64,000 nucleotides of DNA from PSRF01 sp051000815 (GTDB taxonomy: Bacteria; Acidobacteriota; Blastocatellia; Pyrinomonadales; Pyrinomonadaceae): assembly GCA_051000815.1 (NCBI GenBank), contig JBPCNX010000013.1, positions 1 through 64,000 on the forward strand. Direction: 5' to 3'. Under the pieces are notes generated by a model. It did not search any database. It saw nothing but the letters and a program-made list of their open reading frames with translations, and was not told the DNA's origin. Made by a program: the position numbers and the translations under genes. Shown one piece after another: positions 26,438 through 35,261 of this stretch (position 1 is the first letter of the stretch; every line of letters begins with the position of its first letter).

Positions 26438-27289
26438 ATGCGCTGGAGAGGTGAGCGTCAAAGCGAAAACATTGAAGATCGGCGGGGTCTTTCACGCGGC
26501 GGGATGGCCATTGGCGGAGGCTTGGGGAGTATTGTCGTTCTCATAATCGCTTTGCTGTTGGGCGCTGACCCGCGGCAACTCCTCGAGCAAGCTCCGGTTG
26601 AAAATCCGTCCGCCGGCACCCAAACTTCACGGCCCACAAATCCAGAGGAAGAAGAGCTCAAAAAGTTCGTTTCGGTCGTGCTGGCAAGCACCGAGGACGT
26701 TTGGGGCGACATATTTCGCCAGGCCGGGCGTCAGTATCGCAAACCGACTCTTGTCTTGTTTACCGATCAGGTCAATTCGGGCTGCGGACGGGCTGGAGCT
26801 TCGGTGGGACCTTTCTATTGCCCTGGCGATGAGAAGCTCTATCTCGACTTCTCTTTCTTCCGTGACCTGCAATCCAGATTTCGTGCTCCAGGCGACTTTG
26901 CGCAGGCTTATGTAATCGCGCACGAAGTCGGTCACCATGTACAGCACTTGCTCGGGACGATGGATCGGGTCAGCGGGGCACAAAGGCAACGGGGCGAAGC
27001 CGAAGCGAACGACCTGTCAGTGCGACTGGAACTTCAGGCAGATTTCCTCGCTGGAGTTTGGGCGCATTATGCGCAAAGGCGAGGGTTGCTGGAACCGGGT
27101 GACATTGAAGAAGCACTTGGGGCCGCCAGCGCTGTGGGCGACGATCGGTTGCAACGCGAATCACAAGGCTATGTGGTTCCGGATTCCTTTACTCATGGCA
27201 GTTCCGAACAGCGCATTCGCTGGTTTCGCAAGGGAATGGAAACGGGCGACATTCGTCAGGGCGATACTTTTGGCACGCGAAGTCTCTGA
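26438..27289 (+). CDS. ypfJ: YpfJ-type putative neutral zinc metallopeptidase
   Basis: This 283-residue protein belongs to the YpfJ/zinc_peptidase family. The start MRWRGERQSENIEDRRG is the usual opening of this family. A single membrane segment at about 24-43 follows, then the extracytoplasmic domain. The zinc-binding motif is H162-E-V-G-H166 (YVIAHEVGHHVQHLLG), and LELQADFLAGVWAHYA supplies the downstream acidic ligand. Length is normal. Substrates are unknown. It is convergent with the EEP-family gene seven bases away. Confidence 0.9.
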   Translation: MRWRGERQSENIEDRRGLSRGGMAIGGGLGSIVVLIIALLLGADPRQLLEQAPVENPSAGTQTSRPTNPEEEELKKFVSVVLASTEDVWGDIFRQAGRQYRKPTLVLFTDQVNSGCGRAGASVGPFYCPGDEKLYLDFSFFRDLQSRFRAPGDFAQAYVIAHEVGHHVQHLLGTMDRVSGAQRQRGEAEANDLSVRLELQADFLAGVWAHYAQRRGLLEPGDIEEALGAASAVGDDRLQRESQGYVVPDSFTHGSSEQRIRWFRKGMETGDIRQGDTFGTRSL

Positions 27290-27296
27290 CGAAACA

Positions 27297-28052
27297 TCAC
27301 GAGTCGGAACCTATTTCGAGCTGGGTCAGCAGCGGAAAGTGATCGGAGGCATTAGCCACACTGGGGTGCTCGACCACATCACAGGCTTTTAACCGCTCCG
27401 CATAAAGCGCCGGCACAAAAACATAATCCAGACGTAAATGCGGATCCCAGACAGGAAACGTGTAACCTTTGATGTCGGGATGGAGCAACCGAAAACCGTC
27501 GGCGTAACCAGCGTCGAGCATAACCTGGATGGTTTCGCGTTGGATGTCGCGCCCACTGATCCATACCAGAGCCTTGATCCAGGCCGGCATCTTTCGCACA
27601 TCCAGGAGCTCTCCGGGCGCGAGAGTGTTGAAGTCTCCAACCAGTACATGAAACCCGTGCTGGTGCCGTTCGATCCCTTTGAGGAGGCTGCGAATCTCAC
27701 GGCCTCTTTGACGCTCGCTCCATTTCGAAAACCTGGCGCTGAGATGCAATCCGAAAATGCGGGCCTCCGTTCCTGCCGGCACAATCTCCAGAAATGAATG
27801 CTTGGCGCCAGCCGGATAATGCCACTCGTGATAGCCAATCTTGACGCGACTAATATAGGCGATCGAGTGTGCTCGTTGTGCGGCCCAATAGGGGAGTTCC
27901 GTCTCACTCGCCAGCTTTTCAATTACGCGGGGGTCTGTTCCTTCCTGGAAAACGACCAGATCCGGGGCGACCGTGCGAATAACTTCGGCGAGCTGTGATT
28001 CGCGCCGTGTGCCCCCAAAACGAATGTTGTAGCTGAGGAGTTTGAGGTTCAC
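27297..28052 (-). CDS. Endonuclease/exonuclease/phosphatase family protein
   Basis: This 251-residue protein starts at GTG overlapping the stop of the preceding gene (GTGA). It has the EEP fold motifs: LLSYNIRFGG at the N-terminus, the metal-ligand glutamate in VVFQEGTD, VGDFNTLAPGE and the C-terminal SDHFPLLTQLE with the catalytic Asp-His. EEP enzymes cleave phosphodiester or phosphate esters in nucleic acids, lipids or signalling molecules; the substrate cannot be told here. There is no signal peptide. Coupled translation with the nucleotidyltransferase-like gene suggests a shared task. Confidence 0.88.
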   Translation of the reverse strand: MNLKLLSYNIRFGGTRRESQLAEVIRTVAPDLVVFQEGTDPRVIEKLASETELPYWAAQRAHSIAYISRVKIGYHEWHYPAGAKHSFLEIVPAGTEARIFGLHLSARFSKWSERQRGREIRSLLKGIERHQHGFHVLVGDFNTLAPGELLDVRKMPAWIKALVWISGRDIQRETIQVMLDAGYADGFRLLHPDIKGYTFPVWDPHLRLDYVFVPALYAERLKACDVVEHPSVANASDHFPLLTQLEIGSDS

Positions 28053-28528
28053 GAGGCATTTTCTGGTTCGATCACAGTGAAGTAGGGTTCGTCAAAGAGG
28101 ACATCACGAGCGTACAGAACTAGATTGGACGTCGCCTGAAAATTAACTGGACGCCCAACAAGATGTTGCAGATCCTTTCTCAATTTATCGAGGCCGATTG
28201 CGATACCGGGATCCTCGTCGCATAACGGTTTGGTATGCAACCCGGGTATGTAAAAAGCATCTTTGTCCCAGTAACCCATCACTGCGTTTCCCACGAGCGT
28301 GAGATCGAGATCGCTGGTTCCCACCCCGCCGGCGTCGAAGGGTTGTCCATCCTCCCATCGCTTGTTTGTCACCACGCTGCCCCGAAGTGCAACGCCGGTT
28401 CCTGCTGGCAGGTCGGCTTTCAGTCTCTTACAAAACGACATGAACAACCGCTGGTCTCCACCGAATCCCAGCAGCAAAACGCGATCGCGAATTTCCTTCT
28501 CACTCATTTTCTTCACATCTTTCCCCAT
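28049..28528 (-). CDS. Nucleotidyltransferase-fold-like protein
   Basis: This 159-residue protein (start chosen at MGKDVKKMSEKEIRDR, 28528; a longer form from 28576 is possible) contains LRGSVVTNKRWEDG followed by GVGTSDLDLTLVG. The spacing of GS and the DxD pair is like the GS-x-DxD core of nucleotidyltransferases, here stretched by an insertion. A later block (LRKDLQHLVGRPVNFQATSN) fits the end of such domains. Family assignment is inferred from the motif only. Its stop overlaps the start of the EEP-family gene, so the pair is translationally coupled and may act on one substrate. Confidence 0.7.
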   Translation of the reverse strand: MGKDVKKMSEKEIRDRVLLLGFGGDQRLFMSFCKRLKADLPAGTGVALRGSVVTNKRWEDGQPFDAGGVGTSDLDLTLVGNAVMGYWDKDAFYIPGLHTKPLCDEDPGIAIGLDKLRKDLQHLVGRPVNFQATSNLVLYARDVLFDEPYFTVIEPENAS

Positions 28529-28756
28529 TAACCCGTTTCCCCATCCGCATAGTCGGTTCACTTGATAATACTTCATCGAGGTCTGAAGCAGGGGTGTCTG
28601 GTTCCGTTTTGTTTCGTGCCTTCAGAAAAAACTGGTTGAAATTTGCCGTCATGAGAGCTAGGCTGAGGCGCTCGAACCTCGCGCTAAACACTCAGTAATC
28701 CAATTTTTGATCGTCGCGAAAGCCGGGCGGTTTTCCGTCACCACCAAAGAGGACGA

Positions 28757-29224
28757 ATGATGAACACAAACAAAACGAAAATGCGCCTGGGAATGTTGTC
28801 CAGTCTGGTCTTGCTACTGTTAGCCAATGTCTCAATGTCCCTGGCCCAAACTTCAGGTCCCTTACCAAATCCGTCGTTGGTATTTCTCGGGCAGGAGCCT
28901 TATACGGCCAACGGTAAGCAGTGGATCAGATACAGGTACACAGTTGATAATCTTGCTGCCTACCCCAATACACTCTTTGCCGCCGCCCCCGCTCTTCCTG
29001 CATGCGGCACCAATACCAGGGCGTCGCGTACCTGGGTGGACATCTACGACTCGACGGGGAAAAGGTTGTACGGATTCTGCGCTCTCGGCAGCGGCGGCGA
29101 CCTTGATAAGTTGTGGTTCGCCCTTGAGGAGGGAGTCATTCCTCCAAGCTGGATTTACATCGAGATGAACGATCGTCAGACCAGCACTAAGTACAAATCC
29201 GGGCTTTCTGAGACCACGCTGTAG
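28757..29224 (+). CDS. Secreted protein of unknown function
   Basis: This 155-residue protein has a signal peptide (about 1-31, ending MSLAQ). A second ATG follows the first immediately, so the start may be either. The mature domain is a single beta-rich unit with cysteines (PALPACGTNTRASRTWVDIY and GFCALGSGGDLDKLWFAL) that may form a disulfide. A ribosome site GAGG precedes it. It resembles small exported proteins of unknown function and I cannot name its family. It is followed by the BNR protein gene on the same strand. Confidence 0.75.
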   Translation: MMNTNKTKMRLGMLSSLVLLLLANVSMSLAQTSGPLPNPSLVFLGQEPYTANGKQWIRYRYTVDNLAAYPNTLFAAAPALPACGTNTRASRTWVDIYDSTGKRLYGFCALGSGGDLDKLWFALEEGVIPPSWIYIEMNDRQTSTKYKSGLSETTL

Positions 29225-29352
29225 GCTTCTTCAGTTGGCCATCACACGCGGCCGACACGCCGTCCCGCATAAGATTCTTGGTGTGCTAAACTCTCCGCCC
29301 TGTCAGCTCCAGCTTCGTTAGCCTTGTCCAAACACCATGTCCAGGAGAGTGT

Positions 29353-32300
29353 ATGCATCCACGCAACCTCGTAGTTATTTGTCTCTTTTTAGCTGCACTG
29401 GGCCAGGTAACAATGCCCACTCTGGCCCAGGAACTGCAGCAGCCATCTCCTTCGCCCACGCCTGAATCCAGTCCTCAACCGTCCCCGCACCCGGCAAAGC
29501 AGGAGCCAACCAAGTCATCAATCGAAACCTCGTTTGAACGTCTCGAATGGCGCAGCATCGGTCCGGCAAACATGGGCGGGCGCATCGCGGATGTTGAAGG
29601 CGTACCCGGCGATCCGAACACTGTCTATGTTGCCACTGCCTCGGGTGGTTTGTTTAAGACCACGAATGGAGGCGTGAACTGGAAACCAATTTTTGAGCGC
29701 CACGGGACAATCTCACTTGGTGACATTGCCCTCGCGCCCGGCAATCCCGATGTTGTCTGGGCCGGCACGGGCGAATCAAACACGCGCAACAGCGTCTCCT
29801 TTGGCGATGGTGTTTACAAATCCACCGACGGCGGCAAGACCTGGCAACACATGGGGCTGAAGGATAGCGAGCGGATCTCAACGATAGTGATCAACCCGCA
29901 AAACCCGGACGTTGTTTACGTTGGCGCCCTCGGGCATGCCTTTGGTCCGAATGAGGAGCGCGGTGTTTTCATGACCACCGATGGAGGCAAGAGCTGGACG
30001 AAAACTCTTTATGTAGACAAGGAACACGGCATTTCGGATCTTGAAATCGATCCGTCTAATCCAAACATTCTTTACGCCGGCATGTGGAGCTTCGAACGAA
30101 AAGCCTGGACGCATCGCAGCGGCAGCGAAAAGGGCGGTCTCTACAAGTCAATCGATGGCGGGCGGACCTGGAACAAGTTATCCAATGGCTTGCCAAAGCT
30201 GCTGGGACGCATCGGCGTCAGGGTCGCGCCCAGTAATACCAACGTTGTCTATGCCATCGTTGAAGCAAAAGAGGGAACCCTCTATCGCTCCGAGGATCGC
30301 GGTGAGACCTTCAAGCAAGTCTCGAAAGAACCTCGCATTGTTTCGCGTGGCTTTTACTACACCACAGTCCGCGTCGATCCCACGAATGAAAATAAGGTTT
30401 ACGCAGTTGCTTCGTCGCTTTTTGTTTCCATCGATGGCGGCAAAACCTTTCGCTCCATTACGGGCAGAACCCACATCGATTATCACGCTCTCTGGATTGA
30501 CCCCAGAAATCCCAAACGAATGTGGCAGGGTCAGGATGGCGGGATCGCCGTGTCAGCAGATGCAGGCGAGTCGTGGGAATACGTAAACAACATTCCGCTG
30601 GGCCAGTTCTATCAAATCCATGTCGACAATCGCTTGCCGTTCTATTACGTAATGGGAGGACTACAGGACAACGGTTCCTGGACGGGCCCCAGCCGCACTC
30701 GTGAGCCCGCCGGAATCATGAACGATGACTGGCGGATGGTTAGTTTCGGCGACGGGTTTTATACCCTTAATCACCCCGACGATCCGGACCTTTACATTTC
30801 CGAATCGCAAGGCGGCAGTATCGTGCGAACTGACTTCCGCACGCGCGAACAACAAGAGGTAAACCCGTGGGGACGCGGCAGCGGCGACGGTCCGGCGGTC
30901 GGCGAAAAGTATCGTTTCAACTGGAACGCGCCAATCGTTCAGTCGCCACACGACGGCAAGACGATCTTCTTCGGCGGCAACGTCGTCTTCAAGTCGACTG
31001 ATTTTGGCAAGACCTGGGAACAGATAAGCTCCGATCTAACAACGAACGATCCGGAAAAACAGAAAGACGCGGGCGGGCCCGTCGCCTTTGAAAACTCTAC
31101 GGCGGAGTATCACACGACCATCACTGCGCTTGCGGAATCGCCGGTTCAGCGGGGACAGATCTGGGCCGGAACCGATGATGGGAATTTGCAGGTCACAACA
31201 GACGGCGGAAAGAACTGGATAAATGTAATTCGAAACGTTTCCGGCCTCGGCGCAAACTCCGGGGTCTCGCATGTGGAGCCCTCGCGGACAAATGCCGGCG
31301 TAGCCTACATTGCCTTCGATCGTCACATGCTTGATGATTTTCGCCCGTACATTTTCAAGACTGCTGACGGTGGAAAAACGTGGACCAATATCACTGGAAA
31401 CCTTCCCCGTGGAGCTTATATTCAGGTGGTCCGCGAAGATCCGAAGAATCTCAACTTGCTATATGCCGGCACCGAACTTGGCTTATTTGTCTCGTATAGC
31501 GGCGGACAGGAATGGGTCCGTCTCGAACTCAAGAACCTACCTCATGTCGCCGTGCACGACATCAAGGTCCACCCACGCGACAACGATCTGATCCTGGCAA
31601 CTCATGGTCGTAGCCTTTGGATTCTCGACGATGCGACGCCGGTACAGCAAATGAGCCGGCGAATCTTGAGCAGCGACGGGCATTTGTTTCCTGTTCGTTC
31701 CGCCCTGCGCTTCACCAGTCGCTTCACCCGCTACGGCATCGGCGACAAGGTCTTCACCGGACCGAATCCGGCATATGGAGCGTTAATAACCTACTACCTC
31801 AAAGACAAACTGGACGAGAAAGTCGCTTTCAAGGTTGAGATCTTTGATAAGTCGGGAAAGCTTGTGCAGGAGCTTAGCCGGCCAGCTAAGGAAAAGGGTC
31901 TTAACCGCGTGGCCTGGAATCTGCGCTTTGGTGGCGCCGAAGTCCGTCAACCTCCCGCTGAGGAGGAGTCGGCTTTTAGCGGCCCGCCGCGTGGCCCGCA
32001 GGTGCTTCCGGGCTCATATGTCGTGCGATTGACGATTGGTGATAAGAAGTTTGAAGAGCCGATCGAGGTGAAACTGGATCCCACGCTGAATACGCCGCTA
32101 GCTGATTTGCAATCACAACAGGAACTCACTTTGAAACTGCGCGAGATGCAATCCGCTATCAATACCGCGCTGCGTTTTCTGGACAGTATCAAGGACCAAC
32201 TAAAGCACACGCAGACCACTATGAAGAATCTGAACAAGGAACCCGACAAGGAGATGACCAAGTCTCTAGAGGAGTACCTTAAGAAAATCGACGAAATCCA

Positions 32301-32580
32301 GGATCAACTGGCGCGGCGTTCAGAAGGGCTTGGGTTTCCAGGAAAGGCTGGGGTTGCGGACCGGGTTGGAGATCTCTTCTTTTCTCTGGAAGCGACAAAC
32401 GCCGCCCCCACTCCCTACCAACGCAAGTATTTCGAAGAGATTCAGCCGGAGTTTCGCAATCGAATGAACGGAGCAAACAAATTCATCGTGGAGACTGTGC
32501 CGCAGTGGAATGAGAAGCTACGCGGGTGGAATGCGCCCACTCTGACGACGCGAAAGCCGATTGAGTTCAGTGAGCAGTGA
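29353..32580 (+). CDS. Secreted Vps10/BNR-repeat glycosyl-hydrolase-like protein
   Basis: This 1075-residue exported protein has a signal peptide (1-25, ending TLAQE) and a Pro/Ser linker to about 55. Residues 60-760 form a large beta-propeller with many Asp-box/BNR motifs (SxDGGxTW type: KSTDGGKTWQHMG, KSIDGGRTWNKL, TTDGGKNW, KTADGGKTWTNI). The C-terminal 250 residues contain a beta domain and a helical hairpin (LQSQQELTLKLREMQSAINT). This architecture is the common Vps10/sortilin-like protein of Acidobacteriota. It is probably a secreted or outer-membrane-associated carbohydrate- or protein-binding protein; enzyme activity is unproven. The stop codon lies inside a 7-bp tandem repeat. Confidence 0.9.
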   Translation: MHPRNLVVICLFLAALGQVTMPTLAQELQQPSPSPTPESSPQPSPHPAKQEPTKSSIETSFERLEWRSIGPANMGGRIADVEGVPGDPNTVYVATASGGLFKTTNGGVNWKPIFERHGTISLGDIALAPGNPDVVWAGTGESNTRNSVSFGDGVYKSTDGGKTWQHMGLKDSERISTIVINPQNPDVVYVGALGHAFGPNEERGVFMTTDGGKSWTKTLYVDKEHGISDLEIDPSNPNILYAGMWSFERKAWTHRSGSEKGGLYKSIDGGRTWNKLSNGLPKLLGRIGVRVAPSNTNVVYAIVEAKEGTLYRSEDRGETFKQVSKEPRIVSRGFYYTTVRVDPTNENKVYAVASSLFVSIDGGKTFRSITGRTHIDYHALWIDPRNPKRMWQGQDGGIAVSADAGESWEYVNNIPLGQFYQIHVDNRLPFYYVMGGLQDNGSWTGPSRTREPAGIMNDDWRMVSFGDGFYTLNHPDDPDLYISESQGGSIVRTDFRTREQQEVNPWGRGSGDGPAVGEKYRFNWNAPIVQSPHDGKTIFFGGNVVFKSTDFGKTWEQISSDLTTNDPEKQKDAGGPVAFENSTAEYHTTITALAESPVQRGQIWAGTDDGNLQVTTDGGKNWINVIRNVSGLGANSGVSHVEPSRTNAGVAYIAFDRHMLDDFRPYIFKTADGGKTWTNITGNLPRGAYIQVVREDPKNLNLLYAGTELGLFVSYSGGQEWVRLELKNLPHVAVHDIKVHPRDNDLILATHGRSLWILDDATPVQQMSRRILSSDGHLFPVRSALRFTSRFTRYGIGDKVFTGPNPAYGALITYYLKDKLDEKVAFKVEIFDKSGKLVQELSRPAKEKGLNRVAWNLRFGGAEVRQPPAEEESAFSGPPRGPQVLPGSYVVRLTIGDKKFEEPIEVKLDPTLNTPLADLQSQQELTLKLREMQSAINTALRFLDSIKDQLKHTQTTMKNLNKEPDKEMTKSLEEYLKKIDEIQDQLARRSEGLGFPGKAGVADRVGDLFFSLEATNAAPTPYQRKYFEEIQPEFRNRMNGANKFIVETVPQWNEKLRGWNAPTLTTRKPIEFSEQ

Positions 32581-32630
32581 GCAGTGAGCAGTGGGCAGTG
32601 GGCAGTGGGCAGTGGGCAGTGGGCAGTGGG
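32568..32630. repeat. Nine copies of a 7-bp tandem repeat
   Basis: Three CAGTGAG and six CAGTGGG units run without interruption. The TGA stop of the BNR gene (32578-32580) is inside the second unit, so the repeat also supplies the last codons of that gene. Such arrays can change length by slipped replication, but added units would not alter the protein beyond the stop. Confidence 0.9.
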
Positions 32631-32639
32631 CAGGCTTAA

Positions 32640-32787
32640 GCGGCTCTGCCGCCGAACCAGTGCGGTGAGGCTTGCCTCACCGGCCAGGTGTTTCTTCAAT
32701 CAGCGCGAGGCTGAGCCTCGCGCAAGATGAAAAATAGCATTTCCCGGTAAGTCAGAGGCTTACCGCACTGGTGGGCGGCAAAGCCGC
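32640..32787. repeat. MITE-like element with three hairpins
   Basis: Outer inverted arms 32640-32666 and 32762-32787 (both contain the CCAGTGCGGT sequence or its complement) enclose three further palindromes: GGTGAGGC/GCCTCACC at 32663, GCGCGAGGC/GCCTCGCGC at 32703, and CGGTAAGTC/GGCTTACCG at 32745. The last two recur in the same order at 41206-41266 with the linker GAAGAGGAAACTAG against GATGAAAAATAG. It lies between two convergent genes. Confidence 0.8.
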
Positions 32788-32807
32788 TCACTGCTCCTGC
32801 TCACTGA

Positions 32808-33668
32808 TTAGCTTTTTATCTTTGCTTCTTCTGTCTTAGCCGCAGCGGTTGTTGTGCGGCTCAAGCGAATGTTGCCGTTGATCCCGTTCGCCGAGACTGA
32901 ATTTCCACCGCTCCCGACACGAGCGTGGTAGTTACCATGCCTTGCTTCTTCCAAAATAAAGTCCGGCAAGTCGGAAGATATGCGCCCGTTCATGCCGTGC
33001 GCCTCGACTTCTACGTTTACTCCCTCACCCAGCCGCAATTCGATGTTGCCGTTCACTCCGTTGAGACTAATGCCTTTTTTTTCAAGACGCTTCAGCGCCA
33101 CGGAGATATTTCCGTTGATGCCATGAAATTCCGCCGAACCGCTCGCCTGCGCGATATCGACTCTCCCATTGACTCCGTGTACTTCGACCGGACCATCAAT
33201 TTCTCCCACCGTGACGGCGCCATTTACACCTTGTGTGACCAGCGAGATCTGGCGCGGGAGCTTGAGCAATATTTTTTCCGAGGGGCTCGATCCAAACAGC
33301 CGTGAAAATATTCCCGCGTCGCCCTTTTCACCGCGAATTTTTAGACTGGTGGCGGTGTTTTCGATGATAATCTTGCGCCGCTGCAGCGCCTCGGAACTCT
33401 TGGCGGTGCGCTCGATATAGATTTCGGCGGTGCGCGTGTCGCTCGTTTCAATCTTTACGGCGCCATTGATGCCTTCCACCTCAACCTTCGCACCCGCAGC
33501 GAGTTCATAGCTTTTCCGGATCTCATCCCGAACGTCACCCTGCGAGTTTGAGTCTCCACTCACCACACGCGGGAGTTCGCTGATGCTGCGACCCGTCTTC
33601 GAATACGACCGCACGATTCCGGCCAGGGCGGCGATGCTCACCAGCACCACAAGAATTATTCGTTTCAT
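32808..33668 (-). CDS. Exported DUF4097-family beta-repeat protein
   Basis: This 286-residue protein has a signal peptide (1-20). The mature part contains a right-handed beta-repeat of the DUF4097/adhesin-like type, with repeated GxNGxI/V cores: VTQGVNGAVTVGEI, VEVHGVNGRVDIAQ, AEFHGINGNISVAL, SLNGVNGNIELRLG, EAHGMNGRISSDLP, SANGINGNIRLSR. Many are about 20 residues apart. DUF4097 proteins are thought to be stable beta-helical exported proteins of unknown role. A good ribosome site precedes the ATG. It is convergent with the BNR gene across the MITE-like repeat. Confidence 0.88.
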   Translation of the reverse strand: MKRIILVVLVSIAALAGIVRSYSKTGRSISELPRVVSGDSNSQGDVRDEIRKSYELAAGAKVEVEGINGAVKIETSDTRTAEIYIERTAKSSEALQRRKIIIENTATSLKIRGEKGDAGIFSRLFGSSPSEKILLKLPRQISLVTQGVNGAVTVGEIDGPVEVHGVNGRVDIAQASGSAEFHGINGNISVALKRLEKKGISLNGVNGNIELRLGEGVNVEVEAHGMNGRISSDLPDFILEEARHGNYHARVGSGGNSVSANGINGNIRLSRTTTAAAKTEEAKIKS

Positions 33669-33799
33669 AGCTTCTTTCTCCAGGAGGTGAAAACTAGCAA
33701 AAGCGCTTGTTGTTGATTGTAACGATCAAAGTCGAGGTTTGGTTCGATCCAATTTTGGGGCTTTTCAGTGGAATTCAGGTCATGCGGACCCCCAGGAGA

Positions 33800-33846
33800 T
33801 CAGTACCACCACGCGGTAGGGGCGTCTCGCATTGCCGATTGCCAAT
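33800..33846. repeat. REP-like palindrome followed by GATTGCC heptads
   Basis: CAGTACCACCACGCGGTAGG (33801-33820) is the same REP-like unit found near 53958, 54024 and, inverted, at 55359. It is followed at once by ATTGCCGATTGCCAAT, two units of the GATTGCC heptad. The same REP-plus-heptad pair occurs at 53958-54015. Confidence 0.75.
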
Positions 33847-33907
33847 CGTAGTCTTGAGTGACTCATTCTTTACCGACTGATCGGCAATTTGCAGTACAAT
33901 AGGTCTC

Positions 33908-33936
33908 TTGACACAGACTTTCCCGCGACATACAGT
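33908..33936 (+). promoter_or_regulatory. Promoter candidate for the response regulator
   Basis: TTGACA (33908-33913), a 17-bp spacer and TACAGT (33931-33936) give a good sigma-70-type promoter. Transcription would start near 33943, about 60 bases before the ATG at 34005. Confidence 0.65.
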
Positions 33937-34004
33937 CAACTCATACCAAAAATCAGATAACACAAGGAAATTTCCAAGCTTCCGGGAAGCTGCAGCAATC
34001 ACGC

Positions 34005-34388
34005 ATGACTGAGAAAGACTCTACTAACCTGACCGTCCTGGTGGTCGAAGACGACGACGACTCGCGCTATTTCATGAGGCTGGAATTAGAGCAGCTCGGT
34101 TATCTGGTTCTAGAAGCAGAGGACGGGGCAAGGGCGGTGGAAATCGCCGAACGCGATCGTCCGAACATCATTCTGATGGACCTGACACTGCCTGTGATGG
34201 ATGGCCTGGAAGCTACTGCAAAGATCCGCGCCATTGACGAGATGCGCGACGTGCCGATAATCGCCGTCACCGCACATCAGGAAAACGACTGGCGTGAGGA
34301 AGCCAAAGCCTCGGGTTTTGACGCCTATGTGACAAAACCGATCGATGGTGGCTGGCTCAGCGAACTCATTAAGGGTCTCCTCGTTTGA
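34005..34388 (+). CDS. Single-domain response regulator
   Basis: This 127-residue protein is a stand-alone receiver domain (CheY/Spo0F type). Acidic pocket residues lie in VVEDDDDSRYF, the phospho-acceptor is D59 in IILMDLTLPVMDG, and the conserved Lys lies in AYVTKPIDGG. No output domain is fused, so it must signal through a partner protein or phosphorelay. No kinase gene is adjacent. A TTGACA promoter precedes it and the GNAT gene follows after 45 bp on the same strand, which suggests co-transcription. Confidence 0.93.
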   Translation: MTEKDSTNLTVLVVEDDDDSRYFMRLELEQLGYLVLEAEDGARAVEIAERDRPNIILMDLTLPVMDGLEATAKIRAIDEMRDVPIIAVTAHQENDWREEAKASGFDAYVTKPIDGGWLSELIKGLLV

Positions 34389-34433
34389 TCGTCCTCTCTT
34401 GTCCAATTCCAACAATCCAGCGAACCAGCTTCT

Positions 34434-35261
34434 ATGGCCATTCAGTCCTCGCCGATTCAAATTCGAGCCCTCAGGGAAATAGACGAACTCAAAGCAGTCG
34501 AAGAATTGCAACGGGAAGTTTGGGGTTGTAGTGAACGCGAGATTCTTCCCGCCCTCGCGATGATCCCGTTGCTGGACATCGGCGGGATTTTGCTCGGTGC
34601 TTACCACGGCGAGAGTCTGGTTGGGTTTGTGCTTGGCTTCCCCGGATTTGAAGACGGCAAACCAATTCTTCATTCGGACATGCTTGCCGTAAGTTCAGGC
34701 TATCGCTCGAGCGGCCTGGGTTACCAACTTAAACTCGCACAGCGCGACTTCGCGCTGGCTAAGCAAATCCACAAAATCACCTGGACCTTCGACCCACTGC
34801 AGTCGACTAACGCCCACCTTAACTTCGGCAAGCTCGGCGTTATCGCCGATCGCTATAAAATCAACTACTACGGAGAAACTTCCAGCTTGCTCCATTGCAT
34901 CGGGACGGATCGACTCTGGGTTACATGGTTACTCGACAGCGAGCGAGTGAAGCGAAGGATTGAAGACAGCGAAGTGCCGTTGCTGCCCGACGAAGACTTG
35001 CCCGTTCTTCTGGAATGCGACCAGGAGGGCGAGCCGGTGATGGGCGCCATTGAAAAGGCACAACCCTTCACCACGATCGAGATCCCTCGTGACATCAATA
35101 TGATTCTTCAAGCAGACGCCAGTCGCGCGATGCGCTGGCGTGAAGCTACTCGCTCCGCTTTTAGCTCGGCGTTCACAGCCGATTATTTCGTGGCGGAGTT
35201 CTTTCGCGATTATCGCGAGAACAGCAAGACGGGAGTGTACCTGTTACGACAGGCTAATTAA
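34434..35261 (+). CDS. GNAT-family acetyltransferase (COG3375-like)
   Basis: This 275-residue protein has a GNAT domain in its N-terminal half (GGILLGAYHGESLVGFVLGF, DMLAVSSGYRSSGLGYQLKL with the acetyl-CoA binding RxxGxG-like turn, and WTFDPLQSTNAHLNFGKLG). This arrangement, with a long C-terminal extension, matches predicted GNAT enzymes of the COG3375 type whose substrates are unknown. The stop codon overlaps the stop of asd on the opposite strand by eight bases, so the two convergent genes share their ends. It may be co-transcribed with the response regulator. Confidence 0.85.
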   Translation: MAIQSSPIQIRALREIDELKAVEELQREVWGCSEREILPALAMIPLLDIGGILLGAYHGESLVGFVLGFPGFEDGKPILHSDMLAVSSGYRSSGLGYQLKLAQRDFALAKQIHKITWTFDPLQSTNAHLNFGKLGVIADRYKINYYGETSSLLHCIGTDRLWVTWLLDSERVKRRIEDSEVPLLPDEDLPVLLECDQEGEPVMGAIEKAQPFTTIEIPRDINMILQADASRAMRWREATRSAFSSAFTADYFVAEFFRDYRENSKTGVYLLRQAN

